Source: DASZMJ01 sp035551935 (lineage in GTDB: Bacteria; Planctomycetota; Planctomycetia; Isosphaerales; Isosphaeraceae). From it: 7,514 nt of DNA. Both the position numbers and the translations under genes were made by a program. Location: NCBI GenBank assembly GCA_035551935.1, contig DASZMJ010000154.1:1-7514 (forward strand). The letters run 5' to 3'. Positions 1 to 6,500 of this stretch are shown here, one piece after another. The notes beneath the pieces are model-generated. The model did no database searches. It was not told the origin of the DNA and worked only from the letters and a program-made list of their open reading frames with translations. Position 1 is the first letter of the stretch. Each line of letters begins with the position of its first letter.

Positions 1-111
1 GATGACCATGTGGATCGGTTCGTCGGCTACCTCGGGGGCCTGACGTCGCACGAGGCGCTGACGAAGGCCGGTGTCCTCTCGGAGGAATTCTGGCTGAGAT
101 CAGTCCTGTGA
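1..111 (+). CDS. C-terminal end of an unrecognised protein (5' truncated by window)
   Basis: An open frame enters at base 1 and ends at TGA 109-111, giving 36 residues that begin DDHVDRFVGYL and end FWLRSVL. No start codon is required because the gene would begin outside the window. I do not recognise the family. The segment is mildly amphipathic and has no cysteines, no membrane segment and no repeat. It lies in the same reading frame as the Uma2 remnant that follows, separated by this TGA and a TAG at 133-135. It could therefore be the natural end of a small upstream gene, such as the first partner of a Uma2-type pair, or a fragment joined to the remnant by deletion. The base composition matches its surroundings. 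Confidence is low because only a tail is visible and coding potential rests on one short frame. Confidence 0.35.
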   Translation, partial: DDHVDRFVGYLGGLTSHEALTKAGVLSEEFWLRSVL

Positions 112-135
112 AAAAACTACTGCGGACCTGCTTAG

Positions 136-336
136 TACTACGCCCGAGGGCGAATCCCGATCTACTGGATCGTCAACGTCGCCGAGCGCGTCGTCGAGGT
201 CTACTCCGACCCGACTGGCCCGCAGAAGAAGCCATCCTATCGCCGTCGCGACGATTACCGCGGCGACGACCTCATGCCGGTGATCGTCGACGGCCGGGAG
301 GTCGGGCGGATCGCCGCGCGGGAGCTGCTACCCTGA
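136..336 (+). pseudogene. C-terminal remnant of a Uma2-family (PD-(D/E)XK nuclease-like) protein
   Basis: The frame from 136 to the TGA at 334-336 encodes about 66 residues. It opens YYARGRIPIYWIVN, passes through VVEVYSDPTGP and a YRRRDDYRGDD segment, and ends VGRIAARELLP. This is the standard C-terminal third of Uma2 proteins (YARAGIPxYWIV, VEVYxxPTGP, then a short beta segment ending in a GxIxxxxLLP-like tail). The usual N-terminal two thirds, which hold the acidic residues and the ExK motif of the PD-(D/E)XK-like core, are absent. The frame is closed just upstream by TAG 133-135, and no start codon precedes the conserved part. I therefore read it as a decayed, non-functional fragment. Uma2 genes are greatly expanded in planctomycetes and are often found in broken form. 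It ends 6 bp from the glgC stop codon, tail to tail. Confidence 0.8.
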
Positions 337-342
337 GGAGGG

Positions 343-1584
343 TTACCCCCCCATCGGCGTGAAGCGTTCGAGGTCCTCGCCCTTGGCGACGACGACGACA
401 CCCTCCTCGGTGACGGTCAGGCCGCGGGTACGGTCGGCCTCGCGGTTCCAGCCGATGTCGAAGCCGGAGGGGACCTTCACGTCCTTGTCGATGATCGCGC
501 GGCGGATCCGGGCGTGGCGGCCGACCTCGACGCCGTCGAAGAGAATGGAGTCCTCCACCAGCGCGAAGCTGTTGATGCGGACGCCGGGCGAGAGGATGCT
601 GCGGTAGACCTGCCCACCGGAGACGATCGCCCCCTGGCAGACGACCGAATTGAACGCGGCGCCGCGGCGGTCGGGGTCGGTGTGGACAAACTTGGGCGGC
701 GGATAGGGGGGCTGGTACGTGTGGATCGGCCACTCGCGGTCGTAGAGGTTCAGGACCGGGTCGATCTGGATCAGGTCCATCGTCGTCTGGAAGTACGCGT
801 CGAGCGTGCCGACGTCGCGCCAGTAGGCGGCCTGCTTGCGGTTCTCGTCGCGGAATGGGTAGGCGAAGACGCGGGAGTTGGAGAGCATGGTGGGGATGAT
901 GTCGCGGCCGAAGTCGTGCTGGCTAGCCTCCTTCCGCGCCGCGTCCTGGAAGAGCAGCTCGTACATGACGTCGGTGGCGAAGACGTAGATGCCCATCGAC
1001 GCCAGGGCCTGGCGGGGGTTGTCGGGCATCGGCTCGGGGACGGCCGGCTTCTCCTTGAAGCCGACGACGCGGCCGGCGTCGTCGACGTGCATGACGCCGA
1101 ACTCGCGCGCCTGCGCCAGGGAGACCGGCAGGCAGGCGATCGTCAGGTCGGCCCGCCGCTCACGGTGGAACTCGATCATAGCGGCATAATTCATCTTGTA
1201 GATGTGATCGCCGGCCAGGATCAAGGTGTCGCGCGGTGCGGCCTTCTCGATGGTGTAGACGTTCTGGTAGATCGCGTCGGCGGTGCCCTGGTACCAGTGC
1301 TCGGCGATCCGCTGCTGGGGCGGGATGACCTCGATGTACTCGCCCAGTTCGCGGCAGAGGAACTTCCAGCCCATGTCGATGTGGCGGCTGAGGCTGACGG
1401 CCTTGTACTGCGTCAGGACGAGGATCTTGCGCAGCTCGGAGTTGATGCAGTTGGAGAGCGCGAAGTCGATGATGCGATAGATGCCGCCGAACGGGACCGC
1501 CGGCTTGGCACGGTCGCGCGTCAACGGCTCCAATCTGGTCCCGCGCCCACCCGCCAGGACGATCGCCAAGACGTCGCGATGCAC
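343..1584 (-). CDS. glgC: Glucose-1-phosphate adenylyltransferase (ADP-glucose pyrophosphorylase)
   Basis: It makes ADP-glucose from ATP and glucose-1-phosphate, the committed step of bacterial glycogen synthesis, in the cytoplasm. The 413-residue product has the family's normal length. Visible landmarks in order: nucleotide loop AGGRGTRLEPLT (11-22), KPAVPFGG (27-34), IIDFALSNCINS (38-49), WYQGTADA (97-104), the catalytic-Asp segment GDHIYK (D126), the glucose-1-phosphate-binding FKEKP (K179, matching E. coli K195) and WRDVGT (255-260). A C-terminal left-handed beta-helix region follows, roughly 305-385. The start chosen is GTG at 1584, directly before HRDVLAIVLAGG. The frame stays open upstream to 1989, but that extension has no family similarity and would run through the divergent promoter region. 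The nearby ATG (complement of 1596-1598) is out of frame. A G-rich stretch before the GTG is only a weak ribosome site. E. coli Lys39, which binds the activator fructose-1,6-bisphosphate, aligns with Asp24 here, so activator response may differ. No other glycogen gene is in the window. Confidence 0.96.
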   Translation of the reverse strand: MHRDVLAIVLAGGRGTRLEPLTRDRAKPAVPFGGIYRIIDFALSNCINSELRKILVLTQYKAVSLSRHIDMGWKFLCRELGEYIEVIPPQQRIAEHWYQGTADAIYQNVYTIEKAAPRDTLILAGDHIYKMNYAAMIEFHRERRADLTIACLPVSLAQAREFGVMHVDDAGRVVGFKEKPAVPEPMPDNPRQALASMGIYVFATDVMYELLFQDAARKEASQHDFGRDIIPTMLSNSRVFAYPFRDENRKQAAYWRDVGTLDAYFQTTMDLIQIDPVLNLYDREWPIHTYQPPYPPPKFVHTDPDRRGAAFNSVVCQGAIVSGGQVYRSILSPGVRINSFALVEDSILFDGVEVGRHARIRRAIIDKDVKVPSGFDIGWNREADRTRGLTVTEEGVVVVAKGEDLERFTPMGG

Positions 1585-1644
1585 CGCCCGCCCCCCATGA
1601 TCCGCCGACGGACCGGCCCGCCGCCACGGGGCGGCCCAGCCCCC

Positions 1645-1673
1645 ATTGTGCCCGTTGCGCCGGGCCCTGCCAA
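1645..1673 (-). promoter_or_regulatory. Predicted sigma-70-type promoter for glgC
   Basis: On the minus strand, TTGGCA (complement of 1668-1673; 5/6 to TTGACA) and CACAAT (complement of 1645-1650; 4/6 to TATAAT) are separated by exactly 17 bp. Transcription would begin near 1638 and give a leader of about 54 nt before the GTG at 1584. It is the best-spaced pair I found in the 190-bp divergent spacer, which is otherwise very GC-rich. The prediction is by eye only. Planctomycete promoters are poorly defined, so the call is moderate. Confidence 0.4.
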
Positions 1674-1686
1674 CCCGGTAGCGCAA
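1655..1686. repeat. Imperfect inverted repeat (possible operator) over the glgC -35 box
   Basis: The left arm is TTGCGCCGGG (1655-1664). The right arm is CCCGG-TAG-CGCAA (1674-1686), the reverse complement of the left arm apart from one 3-nt insertion. The outer hexamers TTGCGC and GCGCAA are an exact inverted pair. The 9-nt centre contains the predicted -35 hexamer of glgC, so a dimeric regulator bound here would compete with RNA polymerase. It lies upstream of the predicted glgC transcription start and would not be in the glgC mRNA. There is no T-tract, which argues against a terminator. Operator function is inferred from symmetry and position only. Confidence 0.35.
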
Positions 1687-1774
1687 GACGCCGCGACGGC
1701 CGACTGGCTCGACCCGGTGGCATCGTGATAGCCTTGGGAATCGCCGTTTCCCGCGAGTCGAGCCGAGGACGACC

Positions 1775-3514
1775 ATGGACCCAGCCACCGCCCGGACGAA
1801 CCTCGTCGCCGCCTTCATCGCGGCCTGTCTCGGCCTCGCGCCGATGGCCTTCGGGGGCGACGTCGTCAAGGACTTGCAGCGCGCGGCCGTCGCCGAGAAG
1901 GACCGGGCCATGCCCCGCGCCTTCCATTTCGGCTCGCAGGGGGCCGGCGGCGTCTTCTCGAACCATCGCAGCCACACGAACCGGCTCATCCCGTTCTACA
2001 CCTTCGGCCGCAAGCTCGACCCCGGCGCCGTCACCGGCAAGAACAGCCGGTATCGCACCGAAGAGGGCGTCAAGTCCCTCTTCGGGCGGGTCCCCGATCA
2101 CACCGTCAACCCCGAGGCCGAGTACGCCGACCAGAGCGACCTGTATTCCGTGCAGCGCAGGGCGGTCGACGCGTGCCTCAAACACTTATTCATCCTCTGG
2201 TTCGACGGCATGGACTGGGAGACGACCCGCGCGGCGGCGATCGCGAAGTCGGGAAAGGTGTACGACACGGGGAAGGGCTCGGGCCTGCTCTTCCAGGACT
2301 TCGACGCGGCCGGCTCGGCGAAGTTCGGCGCCTTCGTCACGAGCCCGACCTTCGACAGGAACAATCCCGACCTCGACCACCAGACGATCGCGATCGACCC
2401 CAGAGCCCTCGGCGGCGGCTACGACCCCCGCTTCGGCGGCCCGGACCCCTGGACGCCCGGGCCGTTGCTCGCGAAGGGTCCGGGCTACCTCAAGGGGCAG
2501 TCGGCGTCGAAGGAGGAGCGCGCGGCGGTGGAGGCGGCCGGGGGCGTCCTCCACGCCTACACCGACAGCGCCCCCAGCGCCGGCGAGTTCGCCACGGGCG
2601 TCAAGTCGTACAACAACGGCATCAACGTCACGGATGATGGGAGATTCATCCCTACGCTATTCAATCAATTGCAGGCCCGTGGCTGGAAGGTTGGCACGGT
2701 GACGAGTGTGCCGTTCGACCACGCCTCGCCCGCGGCGTTCTACGCTCACAACGTCAATCGCAACGACTTCCAGGACCTCGCCCGCGACATGCTCGGCCTC
2801 CGCTCCATCGCCCAGGAGACGGGCAAGGACGCCTCGCACCCGGGCCTCGACGTCGTCCTCGGCGCCGGCGTGGATCAGAAGGGCGAGATCGAGGTCATGA
2901 AGAGGACTCAGGGCTCCAACGCCGAGGCCGGCAACGTCTACATCGTCGACGACACGCTCCGGGCGATCGACGCGAGGAACGGCGGGAACTACGTCGTCGT
3001 GCAGACCGAGGCGGGCGTCGACGGCGGCCGGGCGCTGCGACGCGCCGCGGATCGTGCCGTACGCGACAGACGACGCCTCTTCGGCCTGTTCGGCCCGCTC
3101 GACCCTCCCCCGCAATCGCAGGTCGACAGCCACTTGCCCTATCGCACCGCCGACGGCCGCTACGACCCGGTCGAGGGCATCTCGGGCAAGGCCGAGTCGT
3201 ACACCGCCGCGGACCGGAACGAGAACCCGACCCTCGCCGACATGACCGAGGCCGCGCTGACCGTGCTCTCCGCGAGTCCCGACGACCGCTTCGCCCTCTT
3301 CGTCGAGGCCGGCGACGTCGACTTCGCGCTGCACGACAACAACCTCGACAACGCCGTCGGCGCCGTCCTCAGCGGCGAGGAGGCGCTCGGCGTCATCTTC
3401 GACTGGATCGAACGTCACGGCAACTGGGACGACTCGGCCGTGATCGTCGCCGCCGACCACGGACATTACCTCCTCCTCGACGAGCCTTCGGCCCTCGCCG
3501 GGCCTTCGCGCTGA
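1775..3514 (+). CDS. Secreted PhoA-superfamily alkaline phosphatase
   Basis: A metal-dependent phosphomonoesterase, probably exported to release phosphate from organic esters. The 579-residue product begins with a short n-region containing Arg7 and a hydrophobic stretch (10-27). Cleavage could be Sec type I near residue 27, but IAAC at 15-18 also fits a loose lipobox, so lipoprotein export cannot be excluded. Aligned to E. coli PhoA: first metal Asp in LWFDGMD (D144), nucleophile in TDSAPSAG (S265, with a later ATG at 273-275), DHASPAAF (315-322, where the D153 position is His316), the E-x4-D-x3-H metal set E511/D516/H520, and ADHGH (D561, H562). The chain stops 17 residues after H562, so the region holding E. 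coli zinc ligand H412 is missing. Residues 30-140 are an extra N-terminal region. ATG 1775 is preceded by GAGGA at 1765-1769. The gene is divergent from glgC, and its last 49 bp overlap the convergent kinase gene. No convincing Pho box was seen. Confidence 0.9.
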   Translation: MDPATARTNLVAAFIAACLGLAPMAFGGDVVKDLQRAAVAEKDRAMPRAFHFGSQGAGGVFSNHRSHTNRLIPFYTFGRKLDPGAVTGKNSRYRTEEGVKSLFGRVPDHTVNPEAEYADQSDLYSVQRRAVDACLKHLFILWFDGMDWETTRAAAIAKSGKVYDTGKGSGLLFQDFDAAGSAKFGAFVTSPTFDRNNPDLDHQTIAIDPRALGGGYDPRFGGPDPWTPGPLLAKGPGYLKGQSASKEERAAVEAAGGVLHAYTDSAPSAGEFATGVKSYNNGINVTDDGRFIPTLFNQLQARGWKVGTVTSVPFDHASPAAFYAHNVNRNDFQDLARDMLGLRSIAQETGKDASHPGLDVVLGAGVDQKGEIEVMKRTQGSNAEAGNVYIVDDTLRAIDARNGGNYVVVQTEAGVDGGRALRRAADRAVRDRRRLFGLFGPLDPPPQSQVDSHLPYRTADGRYDPVEGISGKAESYTAADRNENPTLADMTEAALTVLSASPDDRFALFVEAGDVDFALHDNNLDNAVGAVLSGEEALGVIFDWIERHGNWDDSAVIVAADHGHYLLLDEPSALAGPSR

Positions 3515-6500
3515 GCGTCGCCGCCCTTCAACCTCTTGAGCCTCGCCTCCGCGTCCGTGACGCGACGCTCGGCGAGCTTGAGCCGGGACTCGGCGGCCTT
3601 GAGGTCGGCGGTGCGGGCCTGCTCGGTGGCGATGGTGATCTCGAGCCGATCCTTCTCCTCGTCGGCGAGCCGCTGTTCGATCGCACGCTTCTCGACCAGC
3701 TCGTTGACCCGTGCAACCACATGCTCGAGGTACTTCCGGTCCGCGACCTCGCGCTCCAGCGCGGCTCGTGCGACCTCGACCGCCCTGGAGGCGGACTGCC
3801 GTTCCGCACGGGCGACTTCGAGCTCACGCTCCGCCTGTGCGATCCGGGCCTTGTGCTGTTGATCGCGGAGGCCGGGTTCGGGCTGCTCGATGGCCCGGAG
3901 GTTGAGTTCGGCGACGGCGAGCTCGGCGCGGGCCTCGGCGACCCTGGCCTCGGCCGACGCGACCTTCGATTCCGCGAGCGCGGCCCGCGCCCGAGCCACC
4001 CGAACGCCCATCGCGGCCTCGTCGTTGTGCAGCCGCGTCTCCTCGAGTGTTCGCGCCTCGACGGCGTTCTGCGCCACCAATTGCTGGATCCTCTTCAGAT
4101 GACTTTCCCGCGCCGAGAGCGTCTTCTCGGCAACGACGATCTCCTTGTTCGCCCTCTCGACGTCCCCCCTCGCCTCCTCGCGCGCCGCCTCCGCTTCGGC
4201 CAGCCGGCGCTCGGCCTGGTCGACGAGCGACCGGGCCAGCTCGACCGTGGCCTCATCGCGGCGGGGTTCGTCTTCGCCCGCCGCGGGCATGCGTCCGCCG
4301 TTCTTGCGCGCCAGCGCAATCATCGCGGCGCGGCCGTGGTCGTCTGCATTCCCCGCGTGCGAGGTCGTGGCGGGGGGCGCAGCCGGAACGGCCGGGACGA
4401 GCGCGGCGGGGGCGGCCGCGATGGGGGTAGGGACGAGGAGCCAGAACCTGATGACCTTATCGTCGCTCCCCGTCGCGAACATACCGCCGTCGGGCGCGAC
4501 GGCGATCGACCGGATGCGGCCGCGATGCGCCTTGAACCGCGTGCCTTCGCGGCCTGTCGGCGGGTCGTAGATCGTCACTTCGCCCGCCGGATTCCCGACG
4601 ATCAGGGCCTTGCCGTCAGGGGTGAGGGCGAGGGCGGTCGGCGTCACGTCGCCAAAGATTCGGCGGAGGCGCCCGCCCAACGTCAGGTCGTAGTAGCGGA
4701 TGCCGCCGCCCTTGGTGCCGACGAAGAGCGACTTGGCGTCGGGCGACACGGCGAGGCATTCGGCGGTGAACTCGAAGTCGGGGCCACGGGACCCGCCGGT
4801 GACGTCGAGCGTGCGGGAGATGCCGGCGCGGACCCCCTCCACGTCGTAGAGCCGGAGCCCGAATCCGCGATCACCCCGGACCCGATCGGCCTCGAGCAGA
4901 ACCGCCATGCCGTTCGTCCCCCGTCCATCCTTGAAGAAGATGAGGTGCGTGATCGGGGTCGCGTGCTCCTTCTCATTCGTCAAGTCGGAGAGGATCCGGC
5001 CCGTCGCGACGTCCCAGATCTTCACCGTCCCGGCCGCGTCCCCCACGGCGAGATGCTTCCCGTCCGGGGAATACGCCAGGGCGGTGAAGCCCGCCTCCTG
5101 CTCGACGAACGTCCTGGCCCTCGACTCGTCCGGGGGGCGGTTCGGATCGAGGTCCCAGATCGTGAGCGTCGCCGGATTGCCACAGCCCCCGAGGGCGAAC
5201 GCGTTGCCTTCCGGCGCGATCGCCAGCGCCTCGATCCTGCCGACGCGACGGGATACGTCATACCACTTCGGCCCCTCCCAGAGCGGGTCCGCGATCCGGC
5301 TCCGGAAGGAGAGATCCGGCGTGAGAAGGATCTGGGGGCTCTCCCCGGTCGCCACAAGACAACCGTCCCGCGAGAACGCCAGGGCCTGGACCGTCCCGTT
5401 CGTCGCGATCGAGGTCCGTAGTTCGGGCCGAGGCAGCTTCGCGGGTCGGGTCGCGACGGAAGGGCCGGACCCTTCGGTCGCGGGGAGCGGCGCGAGGTCG
5501 GGGTGGCCTGGTGTGGCTGGAGTCGCGATCCCGACTGGCCCGTGCCTCATGCTCGGAGGAGCCGTCCCGACCCGGTCGGCGGCGATCGTCGTTCGTTCGA
5601 TGACTTGGGTTTCTTCGCCCGGCGGGATCGGCTTCGGGAGGAGCGTCGCCGATCGGTCGCCGACGACCAGCGCCGGCTGGCCGGATGGCTCGTGGCGGAT
5701 GCTGGCGACCTTCTTGTCGCCCCGTTCGATCGTGACGAGCATGCCGGCCTCGCGGCCGTCGCCGGTTGAGGCCCTCAGGTCGTGGGAGCCGGGGCTCAGG
5801 GTGATCGTATTGGGCCCGGCGCCGTCGAGGACGACATCCTCGCCGTCGACCCGCACCTTGATGTTCGGGTCGTCCAGGTTCAGCACGAGCGTCCCGTGGG
5901 CCGTCTTGATGCGCAGGACCGTCTGGACGAACTCCTTGACCTGCGAGGCGACGCCGAAGGGGTTCGTCACGACGAGGACCATGAGCATGCCCGCCGCGAT
6001 GACCAAGTACTCGCCGACCCGGGGGCGGCGAGGCTTCGGCGCGGTGGATCGGGCCGGCTCGTGCGGAGCCTTCTGGGGGCCGACCTCGGGCGCGTCGACC
6101 GTCGGCGCGGCGTGCTGGCGGCGGGCGAGCTGGGAGGAGAGGACGTCGGCGACCTCGCCGGCGCTCGCGAAGCGCTCGGCGGGGTCCTTGGCCAGGAGGC
6201 GATGGATCACGGCGGCGACCTCCTCGGGGATATCGGGGTTGGCCTCGCGGACGGGACGGGGGGCCTCGTCGCAGACGCGGCGCAGCACGGCCATCGTCGA
6301 CCAGCCGCGGAACGGGGAGTGGCCGGTGGCCATCGCGTAGAGGACGCCGCCGAGGCTGAAGAGGTCGGCGCGATGGTCGACCGCCTCGCCCCGCGCCTGC
6401 TCGGGGGCCATGTACTGCGGCGTGCCCGCGACCAGGCCGCTCTGCGTCAGGCTCGCGTCGTCCACCGCCCGCGCCAGGCCGAAGTCGGTCAGCTTCACGC

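Noticed and set aside
108..362. Open frame beginning GTG AAA AAA CTA CTG
   Set aside because: It is out of frame with the recognisable Uma2 segment it covers, and its product is an Arg-rich shadow.
514..1728. Plus-strand open frame of 404 codons opposite glgC
   Set aside because: It is antisense to a highly conserved enzyme gene, and its Val/Asp/Gly-rich product matches nothing.
1694..1732. Possible promoter for the phosphatase (ACTGGC, about 17 bp, TGATAG)
   Set aside because: The -35 match is too poor to support a call. No other pair in the spacer was better on the plus strand.
1585..1989. N-terminal extension of glgC to an upstream start at 1989
   Set aside because: The extension has no similarity to GlgC, overlaps the phosphatase signal peptide region on the other strand and passes through the predicted glgC promoter.
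2657..3466. Minus-strand open frame of 269 codons opposite the phosphatase
   Set aside because: It is a compositional shadow of the conserved phosphatase reading frame, with a Val/Arg/Gly-rich product.
3490..3504. GGCCC-TCGCC-GGGCC hairpin near the convergent gene ends, a possible terminator
   Set aside because: It has only a 5-bp stem, no T-tract on either strand, and sits inside both coding sequences. Stems like this are common by chance in DNA this GC-rich.
3721..5421. Long open frame of 566 codons on the plus strand
   Set aside because: It lies wholly antisense to the kinase gene, whose domains are unmistakable. The translation is Arg/Gly/Asp-rich with no family pattern, as expected from GC-rich third-position bias.
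4907..6340. Plus-strand open frame of 477 codons, and the minus-strand frame 5258-6706
   Set aside because: Both are shadows of the kinase gene in other frames, with low-complexity translations and no recognisable domain.
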